Assembly (NCBI GenBank): GCA_031296105.1
Contig: JARLGJ010000013.1
Coordinates: forward strand, 1-64,000
DNA from: Acidobacteriota bacterium
GTDB lineage: Bacteria > Acidobacteriota > Terriglobia > Terriglobales > Acidobacteriaceae
DNA length: 64,000 nucleotides
Direction: 5' to 3'
Position numbers and translations under genes: made by a program. Positions 16,987-28,972 of the stretch are shown piece after piece. Under the pieces are notes generated by a model. That model saw only the letters and a list, made by a program, of their open reading frames with translations. It was not told the origin of the DNA and ran no database searches. Each line of letters begins with the position of its first letter. Positions within the stretch are counted from its first letter, which is position 1.

Positions 16987-18882
16987 TTATTTGCCTGCCC
17001 ACAGGCGATCCGCTTCGCGCTGTGCCGCCGGCAAATCGGTGCCGCGCTTGGCGATGCCCTCGCGAATGGCGCGAGCCTCCGCGATGTTTCCCTGCTCCTC
17101 CAGGGCGCGAGCCAACAACAGGAAGCCCGCGTAACCCGGCTGGATGAACAGGGCGCGCCCGTATTGACGCACCGCGACATCCAGCTTGCCCTGCTTGTGC
17201 GCGATCACGGCAAGGCCGAAGAAGGCATTCGCCAGTTTGGGATCTAGCTCCAGTGCCGCTTCGTAACATTGGCGTGCCTGCTCCAGGTCGCCAAGCTGGC
17301 GATAGGCCGATCCCAGATCGCTGAAAGCCTCCGCGCGCAAGGCGGAGTTTGCTGTAAGTTGAATGACGTAGCTGTAGGCGAGCATCGCTCCGTGCTGGTC
17401 GCCTTGGCGGCTCTCCACTACTCCCATTCCCAAACGCGCGTTCAAATCGTAGGGATAACTGGAAAGCGAAGTGCGATATAGGGTGACAGCCTCGTTGAGG
17501 CGGCCCGCCTCGACCAGGTAGTTTCCGAGCGCGTCGTTGGCGACGTAGTTGCTTCCCTCCAGCGCCAGGTCATGGGTCCAGAAGGTCTCCGTGTCGTGCC
17601 AGTATCCAACCTGCCGATAAGTGAAGGCGCAGCACAAGCACAACACCACAAGCACTGGAATGGCAACGGCGGCTACGCGCGCTCGACCGTTCCCGATGCG
17701 GCACAGAAGCGGCTGCACGGCCTCCGCGACCAGCCAGACAACCGCCACCAACACACCGATGCCAGACAGGTACATATAACGATCGGCAATGGACTGGCGG
17801 CCCACCTGCACCAGTCCGATCATGGGCACCAGCGTGCCCAGAAACCACAGCCATCCCACCGCCAGGTAACGGCGGCTCTTCGCCATCAGCACGGCCACGG
17901 TGATGAGCGCCAGCAACGCACACGCGCCAAGCACCTGCCACAACGGATAAAGCCCCTCAGGGTGCGGATAGTATCCTGCCAGGTGCACGGGCCAGAATGT
18001 TTTGCCCAGGTAACGGACGTAGGAATCCGCGGCGGTCTCCACGCGCAACAGAGGGCTGTACAAGGCCAGTGATTGCACGGCGCGGCCCGCCTGCTGCGCC
18101 TTCATTGTGATGACCGCGCTGGCCGCCGAGAGCACGAGCAGCGGAACCTTCTCCAGAACAATTTTTCCCGGAGTAAATCGCGGGCACTCGGACGTACCGC
18201 GGTCCTGCAGCCCCAGTCCGTCCACCCGGCGCAGCGGCCACACATCCAGCAGAAGCAGCAGGAACGGCAACGTGATGATCTGCGGCTTGCAGAGCAGTCC
18301 GACGGCAAACAGAAGCGCGACCAGTCCGTAGAGGCTCAGCCGCGGGCGCCGCGCGTAACGCACATAGACCCACGTTGCCAGCAGCAGAAACATCATGCTC
18401 AGAACGTTTTTGCGCTCGGAGGCCCAGGCAACAGATTCCACGTTGAGCGGATGCACCGCAAAAAGGGCGGCCACAAACAGGCTGCGCCAGCGGCTGCCCG
18501 TGGCGCTCTGCAGCAACAGAAACAGCAGCACGGCGTTGATGGCGTGCAACAGCACGCTCGTCGCGTGGTGGCCAACGGGGTTGAGGCCGAAGAGCTGGCA
18601 ATCCAGCGCGTGTGAAAGCCAGGTGAGCGGATGGTAGTTCGCCGCGTCGAAGGTGGTGAAGGCCCAGCGCACGTTTTGCGCATTCAAACCTTCGTGGACG
18701 TGCGCGTTGGAAATAATGTAATCATGGTCGTCGAGGCCAATGAAGTCGTTATGCACCACGGGCAGGTACGCCACTGCCACCAGGGCCACCAGCAGCAGAG
18801 ACAGAAGGATGTTGCGCCGCAACACCGCGCTGGCCGCTTCGCCATCCTTCTGTGTAACCAGGTTCAACAGGAAATCCGCCAT
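16987..18882 (-). CDS. TMTC-like membrane glycosyltransferase with C-terminal TPR repeats
   Basis: 631 residues. The N-terminal two thirds has about ten membrane segments; the first periplasmic loop carries FIGLDDHDYI, the acidic pair typical of GT-C glycosyltransferases, followed by YHPLTWLSHALDC, a segment shared with the TMTC/DUF1736 proteins. The C-terminal third is four to five tetratricopeptide repeats (for example DLGSAYRQLGDLEQARQCYEAAL). Such proteins probably transfer a sugar from a lipid carrier to exported proteins; in bacteria this is inferred, not shown. Start ATG 18882; an upstream in-frame start at 18918 adds 12 residues. The adjacent 3-hydroxybutyryl-CoA dehydrogenase gene is upstream on the same strand, with no obvious functional tie. 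Confidence 0.8.
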   Translation of the reverse strand: MADFLLNLVTQKDGEAASAVLRRNILLSLLLVALVAVAYLPVVHNDFIGLDDHDYIISNAHVHEGLNAQNVRWAFTTFDAANYHPLTWLSHALDCQLFGLNPVGHHATSVLLHAINAVLLFLLLQSATGSRWRSLFVAALFAVHPLNVESVAWASERKNVLSMMFLLLATWVYVRYARRPRLSLYGLVALLFAVGLLCKPQIITLPFLLLLLDVWPLRRVDGLGLQDRGTSECPRFTPGKIVLEKVPLLVLSAASAVITMKAQQAGRAVQSLALYSPLLRVETAADSYVRYLGKTFWPVHLAGYYPHPEGLYPLWQVLGACALLALITVAVLMAKSRRYLAVGWLWFLGTLVPMIGLVQVGRQSIADRYMYLSGIGVLVAVVWLVAEAVQPLLCRIGNGRARVAAVAIPVLVVLCLCCAFTYRQVGYWHDTETFWTHDLALEGSNYVANDALGNYLVEAGRLNEAVTLYRTSLSSYPYDLNARLGMGVVESRQGDQHGAMLAYSYVIQLTANSALRAEAFSDLGSAYRQLGDLEQARQCYEAALELDPKLANAFFGLAVIAHKQGKLDVAVRQYGRALFIQPGYAGFLLLARALEEQGNIAEARAIREGIAKRGTDLPAAQREADRLWAGK

Positions 18883-18996
18883 GGCTGCCAATCTACGAAA
18901 GTGCGCGGAAAATGGCAAGGAGCGTAGCGCGGCGGAAAGAGAGAACGGCTCCCGGCAGCCTTGTGCGTGGCGCCAATCCGCCGGGAGCCCGTTGCA

Positions 18997-19848
18997 TTAC
19001 TCGTACTTGTAGAAACCGCGGCCGGACTTGCGCCCCAGCCAGCCGGCATCCACCATGCGCACCAGCAGCGGGCAGGGGCGATACTTGCCGTCGCCGAGCT
19101 GGCCGTGCAGCACGCGCATGATGTCCAGGCAAACGTCCAGACCAATGAAGTCGGCCAGCGTCAGCGGCCCCATGGGATGCGCCATGCCGAGTTTGAAGAC
19201 CTCGTCGATGGCTTCCGGTGTAGCCACGCCTTCCATCACCGCGTAAATGGCTTCGTTGATCATGGGCAGCAGCACGCGGTTGGCGGCAAAGCCCGGCGCG
19301 TCGTTGACCAACACTGGCGTTTTGCCCAGCTTCTCGCTGGTCTCCTTCACCACGGCGAACGTCTCATCGCTGGTGGCCATGCCGCGGATCACCTCGACGA
19401 GCTTCATCATCGGGACGGGATTGAAAAAGTGCATGCCGATCACCTTCTCCGGGCGCTTGGTTTGGCCCGCCAGCTTGGTGATGGAGATGGAGGAGGTGTT
19501 AGTGGCAAGAATGGTCTCCGGCGGACAGAGCGCGTCCAGTTCGCGGAAGACCTGCTGCTTGATTTCATACTTTTCGCTGGCGGCTTCCACCACCAGTTGG
19601 CAGGTGGCCAGCGGTTCTTTGCTCAGCACGGGTTCAATACGCGCCAGCGCCGCGTCGCGGTCGGCGGCGGTGATCTTTCCTTTTTCCGCTTCGCGCGCCA
19701 GGTTCTTTTGAATGGTGGCCAGGCCGCGATCCAGGAAGCGCTGCTCCACTTCCACCAGCACAACCGGATAGCCGCTGCGGGCGCAGACGTGCGCGATGCC
19801 GTTGCCCATGGTGCCGGCGCCGATGACGCCGATGCGTTCGATCTTCAT
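18997..19848 (-). CDS. 3-hydroxybutyryl-CoA dehydrogenase
   Basis: 283 residues, the standard length for the free-standing enzyme. The Rossmann NAD site is IGVIGAGTMGNGIAHV; the catalytic region has SSISITKLA and GMHFFNPVPMMKLVE with the active-site His; the C-terminal domain begins near NDAPGFAANRV and ends with GRKSGRGFYKY. It oxidises 3-hydroxybutyryl-CoA to acetoacetyl-CoA or runs in reverse for butyrate or PHB-linked metabolism. ATG 19848 has GAGGATA upstream. No thiolase or crotonase gene adjoins it; the ETF genes 14 kb away may serve the same pathway. Confidence 0.94.
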   Translation of the reverse strand: MKIERIGVIGAGTMGNGIAHVCARSGYPVVLVEVEQRFLDRGLATIQKNLAREAEKGKITAADRDAALARIEPVLSKEPLATCQLVVEAASEKYEIKQQVFRELDALCPPETILATNTSSISITKLAGQTKRPEKVIGMHFFNPVPMMKLVEVIRGMATSDETFAVVKETSEKLGKTPVLVNDAPGFAANRVLLPMINEAIYAVMEGVATPEAIDEVFKLGMAHPMGPLTLADFIGLDVCLDIMRVLHGQLGDGKYRPCPLLVRMVDAGWLGRKSGRGFYKYE

Positions 19849-19985
19849 GGCTGTATCCTCAAGCGAATTTGGAACCGATGATGCGAAGAACGGGAGAGTG
19901 TATCAACAAAGCGGCGGGCAGGCGAGGGCAAACAGAAGGCAGGTACGGCACATAAACGAACGTATGCGTTGTACTACGGCACAAA

Positions 19986-20010
19986 GCAAAACGCCCCGCT
20001 CGGCGGGGCG
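19986..20010 (-). terminator. Terminator of the ATP synthase operon
   Basis: On the minus strand, CGCCCCGC-CGA-GCGGGGCG (20010-19992) is followed by TTTTGC (19991-19986). It lies 24 bases beyond the atpC stop. Confidence 0.85.
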
Positions 20011-20033
20011 CTCGCAATAAACGAAAAAACGGA

Positions 20034-20438
20034 TTACTTCTGCTTGGCCACCGCCAGGCGGGATTCGGCGCGCGACAGGGCCTGCGAAGCTTCCTCGTAG
20101 GCGCCTGGGTTATCGGCCTTGTGGATGTTTTCCAGGGCGCGTTCGCGGGCCGCGTTGGCGCGCTCCACGTCAATGTCCTCGGCCAGTTCGGCGGTCTCTG
20201 CCAGGATGGTGACTTTTTCCGGCAGCACCTCGGCAAAGCCCCAGGCCACGCTCAAACGGGTCACGGTGCCCGCGTTCTTGTACTCGATCTCGCCAACGGC
20301 GAGTTCGGTGATCAGCGGGGCGTGCCCGGGCAGAATGCCCAGATAACCGCCGCGTCCCGGGATCTGAATCTCTTCGGCGCGGCCTTTTACGACCATCCGT
20401 TCCGGGGTGACAATTTCGAGTTCGATTGTTTCTGCCAT
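20034..20438 (-). CDS. atpC: ATP synthase F1 subunit epsilon
   Basis: 134 residues with the N-terminal beta-sandwich (IELEIVTPERMV, GRGGYLGILPGHAPLITEL) and the C-terminal helical hairpin rich in Ala, Arg and Glu that can inhibit hydrolysis. Part of the central stalk with gamma. Last gene of the operon, 70 bases after atpD, followed by a strong terminator. Confidence 0.96.
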   Translation of the reverse strand: MAETIELEIVTPERMVVKGRAEEIQIPGRGGYLGILPGHAPLITELAVGEIEYKNAGTVTRLSVAWGFAEVLPEKVTILAETAELAEDIDVERANAARERALENIHKADNPGAYEEASQALSRAESRLAVAKQK

Positions 20439-20508
20439 GGTGAATGTCCTGCGTGCGATCCCAGGTTAGCGCCGCATCAACGGCGCGAACCCGGGGCACA
20501 TGCGAGTC

Positions 20509-21960
<1,452 letters not shown>

Positions 21961-22056
21961 CTATAACCTCCCGGACCTTTCGGCCGTCCGGCGAGCGGTA
22001 ATTTTTGTAAAACTCATCGGGCAGGCGGCGCGGACGCCGCCTGCCATGAAACTTGT

Positions 22057-23094
<1,038 letters not shown>

Positions 23095-23113
23095 ATTCGT
23101 TCACTCGCCGCAA

Positions 23114-24667
<1,554 letters not shown>

Positions 24668-24745
24668 TCAACACCGGCAGGGGTCCTTTTTAAAATCGGT
24701 TACGAATACAAAAGGCGCCGCGCCGGAGCGCAACGCCGGAAATTG

Positions 24746-25288
24746 TTAACTCTCGACCAACTGCTGGCGGATGCGCTGCAACTGCCCCCGCACCGAGCCG
24801 TCATAAATTGTGCTGCCTACGCGCACCTTCACTCCGCCCAACAGCGCGGCGTCGGTGGCATAGCTCGCCAGCACCTGTTTTCCGGTGAGGCGGGTAATCT
24901 CTTCCAACAGGGCGGCGCGCTGTGCCGCAGGCAACTCGCGCGCGCTCACGATCTCGGCGTCCACCAGGCCGGCGCGCTTATTCAGCTCGTCCTCCAGGCG
25001 CTCGGCGATCTCCGGCAACTGGGCGATGCGGCCCTTTTCGATGAGCACGGCCACAAAGTTGCGCACCGCACGATCAGTGACTCCGGTGCGCGCCGCCAAG
25101 GCGTCCAGCACATTGAGCTTCTGTTCGCCGGTCACCGCCGGAGTTTCCCAAATCTCGCGCAGATCCTTGCTGCAGGCAAATGCCTCCGCAAGCGAGCGCA
25201 GTTGCAACAAGGCCTTTGCCGGATCAATCTTGGTCTCGGCGATGACGTCGGCCAGGGCGCGGGCGTAACGGCTGCTAACGGCTGCCAT
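24746..25288 (-). CDS. atpH: ATP synthase F1 subunit delta
   Basis: 180 residues with the delta/OSCP pattern: N-terminal helical bundle (SRYARALADVIAETK), NFVAVLIEKGRIAQLPEI, and the C-terminal VKVRVGSTIYDGSVRGQL. It joins the peripheral stalk to the top of F1. Its ATG overlaps the stop of the preceding gene by one base (TAATG), a translationally coupled arrangement. Confidence 0.95.
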   Translation of the reverse strand: MAAVSSRYARALADVIAETKIDPAKALLQLRSLAEAFACSKDLREIWETPAVTGEQKLNVLDALAARTGVTDRAVRNFVAVLIEKGRIAQLPEIAERLEDELNKRAGLVDAEIVSARELPAAQRAALLEEITRLTGKQVLASYATDAALLGGVKVRVGSTIYDGSVRGQLQRIRQQLVES

Positions 25289-26055
25289 TATTGGTCATCC
25301 TTTCCGAGCTGCACGGCAAAGCTACGCACCAGTGCGGCATCGGCCGCCTCATCCACCTTGATTTTCTTTTCCGCCAGATCGACAGCCAGGCCCGCGGCGT
25401 AAGCCTTCAGGTCGCGCTGTGCGTTGCGGGCGGCGGCGGCAATCTCCAGTTCGGCCGAGGCGATGACGTTCTTAGCGTCTTCCTCGGCGGCCAGTTTGAT
25501 GCGCTGCTCTTCCACGCTGAAGTCGGCGTCGGCGGCAGCCTTGATCTCGGCGATCTCGGCGTCCAGCTTCGCCAGACGGCCTTCAATCTCGCCCAGGCGG
25601 GCCGAAGCCTCGGCGCTGGCCTTGCGCGCTTCCTCAAGCCCTTTCTTGATCTCGGCCGTGCGCGGGGCAAAGCCCTGCGGCATGGACTTCTTCACCACCC
25701 AGCCCAAACCGCTGGCCAGGATGAGGAAGTTGATGATCAGGAAGATCCAGTACACCGCCTCCTTGGAGAGGCCAGTGGCAGCAGCCACCTTGCGCACAAT
25801 GCCGGCATACTTGAACTCGGCGTGCTCCTCTTCCTCTTCTTCCTTCTGGGCGGCCATGCCACTCTTACCCGGTTCGGCCTTGGCCGCATCCGGCGTCGCC
25901 GCCGTGGCAGGGGTCGCCACCGGGGAGGAGGAAATGGATTGTGTGCTGGGTTCCGTGCTGGAGGGAGAATTCTGCGGGGTACCTTGGCCAAACATCATTC
26001 CGGCCAACATGACCACACCGACAGACAGCATGAATACTCGAATGATCTTCGACAT
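25288..26055 (-). CDS. atpF: ATP synthase Fo b-type subunit with signal-peptide extension
   Basis: 255 residues, about 95 more than a standard b subunit. It opens with a signal-peptide-like stretch (FMLSVGVVMLAGMMFGQ), then a Ser/Thr/Pro/Ala-rich linker and a Lys/Glu run (QKEEEEEEHAEFKYAG). The membrane helix follows at about 101-121 (AVYWIFLIINFLILASGLGWVV region), then the long charged coiled coil of the peripheral stalk. The linker and signal would place the extra N-terminus outside the membrane. TAATG overlaps link it to both neighbouring genes. With the shorter b subunit upstream it probably forms a b/b' heterodimer. Confidence 0.9.
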   Translation of the reverse strand: MSKIIRVFMLSVGVVMLAGMMFGQGTPQNSPSSTEPSTQSISSSPVATPATAATPDAAKAEPGKSGMAAQKEEEEEEHAEFKYAGIVRKVAAATGLSKEAVYWIFLIINFLILASGLGWVVKKSMPQGFAPRTAEIKKGLEEARKASAEASARLGEIEGRLAKLDAEIAEIKAAADADFSVEEQRIKLAAEEDAKNVIASAELEIAAAARNAQRDLKAYAAGLAVDLAEKKIKVDEAADAALVRSFAVQLGKDDQ

Positions 26056-26525
26056 TATCGTCCGCCCACGGATGCCGGAGCGGAGCCGGCGGAGAGTACA
26101 GCCTGAATAATCTGGCTGGCAATGGCGTCACTGGAGGCGCCAAGTGTAGCGCGGGCCGAAGCGGCGTCCTGCTCGATCTGTGCCTTGGCCGCCGCCACTT
26201 GCTGCTGCGCCTTCTCGCGGGCTACGGCTACGGCCGCGGTGCGCGCGTCCAGAGCCTGCTTGCGGCGATTGTCCAGGGCCTTGAAGATCGCTAGACGCGC
26301 GTCGCGCAGCTTCGCCTCGTATTCGTCGGCGCGTGCCGCCGCCAGGCCGATGTCGGCCCGGGCCTGCTCTACCGCGCCCTGGGTTCGCTTGCGCCGTTCG
26401 GCAAGTACCTCTACCAGCGCCTTATGGACCACAAAGTGGTAGATGCCATACAGGACAAGCAGCAGGATAATTGTCGGGACGGACCCAAGCAGCAGTTCAC
26501 CTAGTTGCCTAAGGGTTTGTTCCAT
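26055..26525 (-). CDS. atpF: ATP synthase Fo subunit b
   Basis: 156 residues, first gene of the operon. An N-terminal membrane helix (TIILLLVLYGIYHFVV) is followed by a long Ala/Arg/Glu/Gln coiled coil (AVAREKAQQQVAAAKAQIEQ). Standard b length. It anchors the peripheral stalk, presumably paired with the extended b-like protein encoded immediately downstream. No atpB (a) or atpE (c) gene precedes it; the next gene upstream is hflX, across an intergenic region that includes a hairpin RNA candidate reading the other way. Confidence 0.9.
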   Translation of the reverse strand: MEQTLRQLGELLLGSVPTIILLLVLYGIYHFVVHKALVEVLAERRKRTQGAVEQARADIGLAAARADEYEAKLRDARLAIFKALDNRRKQALDARTAAVAVAREKAQQQVAAAKAQIEQDAASARATLGASSDAIASQIIQAVLSAGSAPASVGGR

Positions 26526-26688
26526 TTCAATACCGTGAGTGCAACCAATGAGGGGGGTTGGGTTTCAGGAAACTCCTGAAGTTACCACTCCCCAAGTGGC
26601 ACTGTCAATCCTTTGTCTTCATAGACTTATGGCAGGCCCAAAATGGGGTCACAGCAAGGCAAAAAATGAAGTCCTGTTGCGTTCTTGC

Positions 26689-26716
26689 TTGACTCGGCGA
26701 CCGATCGCGCTACCAT
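26689..26716 (+). promoter_or_regulatory. Possible sigma-70 promoter for a hairpin RNA
   Basis: TTGACT (26689-26694) and TACCAT (26711-26716) with a 16-base spacer. It would start a plus-strand transcript near 26723 that runs into two hairpins. Confidence 0.4.
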
Positions 26717-26722
26717 ATCGAC

Positions 26723-26803
26723 CATCGCCTCCGATCCAATCCGGATCGAAATAGGCCTGTAGCTGAGGAATGTAATTACTGCTCCTCACCCACAGGCCTA
26801 TTT
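26723..26803 (+). ncRNA. Candidate small hairpin RNA, about 80 nt
   Basis: Two stems with no open gene: CGATCC/GGATCG (26732-26737 and 26743-26748) and a long stem in which AAATAGGCCTGT (26749-26760) pairs perfectly with ACAGGCCTATTT (26792-26803). Inside the long stem, TGAGGA (26764-26769) pairs with TCCTCA (26783-26788) across a symmetric three-base internal loop. The transcript ends near TTTAAATTT. The hairpin could equally be a bidirectional terminator between the atp and hflX transcription units. Confidence 0.45.
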
Positions 26804-26884
26804 AAATTTCATATTCCGGCAATGGCAAGAAAAATCTGCATCAGAACGGGACGATCTTACATCGAAGCCCGCAAAAAGTACTGC

Positions 26885-28306
26885 TCAGCGGCGCAATGCA
26901 CCTTTAGCGGTGCGTTTTGCCGCCTTTCGTGCACCGCGCGGCGTGACGCGGAACTCCGCCAGCCGGCGCAGCAAAGACTCCGGCGCGTCCACTTCCAACT
27001 CCACGCGCTCCACGCCATCCTCAGCTTCCGGATACGTCCGCGAGCAAACTACGGCGCGCGCCTCCACCATGGCCAGCGCTTTGCCATCGCTCTGCGGAAT
27101 GCGTAGCCGCGCGTGCTCGATGGGATCGACCTCCAGACGCTCGTCGATAGTCTTCAACAAACGGTCCAGACGCAATCCGCGCGAGGCGGAAATGTGTACG
27201 CTGTCCGGCGAATCCTGTAGTGCGGCGCGCGTTGACGCATCGAACAAATCGATTTTGTTGAGCACGTGAAGCTGCGGCTTGTCGAGCACTTCCAACTCGC
27301 GCAGCACGTTCTCCACCTGCTCCATCTGCTCGGCCGCCACGGGACTGGTCGCATCGGTAACCTGCAACAGCAGCGAGGCGCGCTGCACCTCTTCCAGCGT
27401 GGCGCGGAAGGCCGAGACCAGCGTGGTGGGCAGGTTGCGAATGAAACCCACCGTGTCTGACAGCACGATCTCGCGGCGCGACGGCAAAGTGACCGAGCGT
27501 AGCGTGGGATCGAGCGTGGCAAACATGCGCGAGCTTTCCAGCACGCCGGCCTTGGTCAGCGCGTTGAACAACGTGGATTTGCCGGCGTTGGTGTAGCCCA
27601 CCAGGGCGACGACGGGAACGGGCACGCTCTCCCGCCGCTGGCGCTGCTGCATGCGGTTGCGGCGCACTTCCTCAATCTGGCCTTTGACGTGGCGCACCCG
27701 GCGCATGATTTTGCGGCGGTCGGTTTCAAGCTGCGTTTCACCCGGTCCGCGGGTGCCGATGCCGCCGCCGAGCTGGCTCATCTCGATGCCGCGGCCGGCC
27801 AGGCGCGGCAGCATGTACTCCAACTGCGCCAGTTCCACCTGCAACTGACCTTCACGGGTGCGCGCGTGGCGGGCAAAAATATCGAGAATCAACTGCGTGC
27901 GGTCGAGCACCCGGCAACCCACTTCGCGCTCCAGGTTGCGCGCCTGAGAGGCCGTCAGCTCGTGGTCGAAGATCATCAGGTCGGCTTCGACCATCTTGGA
28001 CGCCGCCGCCACTTCCTCAACCTTGCCGCGTCCGATCAGCGTGGACGCCTCCGGGCGGTCGCGGCGTTGCAAGACCTCGCCGACAACCTCTGCGCCAGCG
28101 CTGGTGGCCAGCTCGCGCAGTTCGGCCAGGGATTCTTCGGCATGAAATGGAACGACGTGCTCGCCGCTTTCCACGGCGACAGTGCGTGAGGCCGAGCGCG
28201 CCTGTGCGGCTTGAGAGGTAAGGCGGGGCACGCGACGCGAGGCGTCGTCATCCGCGGGGCCTTCGGCGGCGGATGCGTTGCGCTGGCGGAACTCGATGCC
28301 GACCAA
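26885..28306 (-). CDS. hflX: GTPase HflX
   Basis: 473 residues as drawn. The N-terminal HflX domain has [21 protein letters not shown] and the signature [19 protein letters not shown]; the GTPase domain has Walker [10 protein letters not shown], switch regions, [10 protein letters not shown] and the NKID specificity motif. HflX splits stalled 70S ribosomes and acts in heat and antibiotic stress. The start is unclear: coding-like sequence (ending [11 protein letters not shown]) continues 31 codons upstream, in frame, to the hfq TGA at 28400-28402, with no ATG or GTG; TTG 28306 is the first usable standard start. It follows hfq in the usual hfq-hflX order. Confidence 0.93.
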   Translation of the reverse strand: MVGIEFRQRNASAAEGPADDDASRRVPRLTSQAAQARSASRTVAVESGEHVVPFHAEESLAELRELATSAGAEVVGEVLQRRDRPEASTLIGRGKVEEVAAASKMVEADLMIFDHELTASQARNLEREVGCRVLDRTQLILDIFARHARTREGQLQVELAQLEYMLPRLAGRGIEMSQLGGGIGTRGPGETQLETDRRKIMRRVRHVKGQIEEVRRNRMQQRQRRESVPVPVVALVGYTNAGKSTLFNALTKAGVLESSRMFATLDPTLRSVTLPSRREIVLSDTVGFIRNLPTTLVSAFRATLEEVQRASLLLQVTDATSPVAAEQMEQVENVLRELEVLDKPQLHVLNKIDLFDASTRAALQDSPDSVHISASRGLRLDRLLKTIDERLEVDPIEHARLRIPQSDGKALAMVEARAVVCSRTYPEAEDGVERVELEVDAPESLLRRLAEFRVTPRGARKAAKRTAKGALRR

Positions 28307-28399
28307 AAAGGCGCGCTCCGCCCGCGGACGGCCTGCGGCGGCCTCCGCGGCGGCTACTGCCTGTTGCAGACTGCCGGACGGACGACGTTCAGCGATGGC

Positions 28400-28693
28400 T
28401 CACCCCTGTGCGGGAGACGGGACCGGTGCGGCAGGAGCCGGAGCCGAAGGCGCGACCGGCGAGTGCGGGCGATCGCTATGAACGCCGCGCGCCATCACCA
28501 CGGTCGAGATCGCGTGCTTGAAGATCAACTGCTCCTGATTGTTCGTCTCCAGAACCACGGAATACTTATCGAAGGAGCGTATGCGCCCGGAAAGCTTGAC
28601 GCCACTCAGCAGGTAAATGGTGATGACGGACTTGTCCTTGCGGGCCGTGTTGAGAAACGAATCTTGTATGTTCTGTGCCGGTTTGCCTTCCAT
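28400..28693 (-). CDS. hfq: RNA chaperone Hfq
   Basis: 97 residues. The Sm1 part ([22 protein letters not shown], split here as QDSFLN and VITIYL) and Sm2 part ([13 protein letters not shown], where most Hfq have YKHAIST) are clear, with a central KYSVVLE strand. A Pro/Ala-rich tail of about 20 residues follows the ring core. Hfq pairs small RNAs with mRNAs. Directly upstream of hflX; the TGA separating them is in the same reading frame as hflX. Confidence 0.95.
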   Translation of the reverse strand: MEGKPAQNIQDSFLNTARKDKSVITIYLLSGVKLSGRIRSFDKYSVVLETNNQEQLIFKHAISTVVMARGVHSDRPHSPVAPSAPAPAAPVPSPAQG

Positions 28694-28918
28694 CGGTCAC
28701 TCTCTCCTTCAAATGAAACAGCCAGAAAACCAGAAGCACCGCACCAACGAAATAGAGTGCGGCACAGCGCCGCCGGGCGTGGGGTCACTCGCGTCCCCCG
28801 GCAGAACTTAACAATACGGCCTGCGTCGTAGATTTTCAACCGGGAAGCATTTTCCTGCTTGCACATTCCGCAACGAGGAACGTCCCGTCCCAGCGCGGAC
28901 TCTTTTCGGCATGAAGAA

Positions 28919-28940
28919 GGGGGCTGGTTTCCCAGCCCCC
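28919..28940 (-). terminator. Terminator of the Oar-like receptor gene
   Basis: On the minus strand a 9-bp stem GGGGGCTGG/CCAGCCCCC (pairing 28932-28940 with 28919-28927) with a four-base loop is followed by CTTCTTC. It lies 33 bases past the receptor stop. Confidence 0.75.
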
Positions 28941-28972
28941 TCGAAGATACGACAGGTTAAGTGTTTAAGTGT

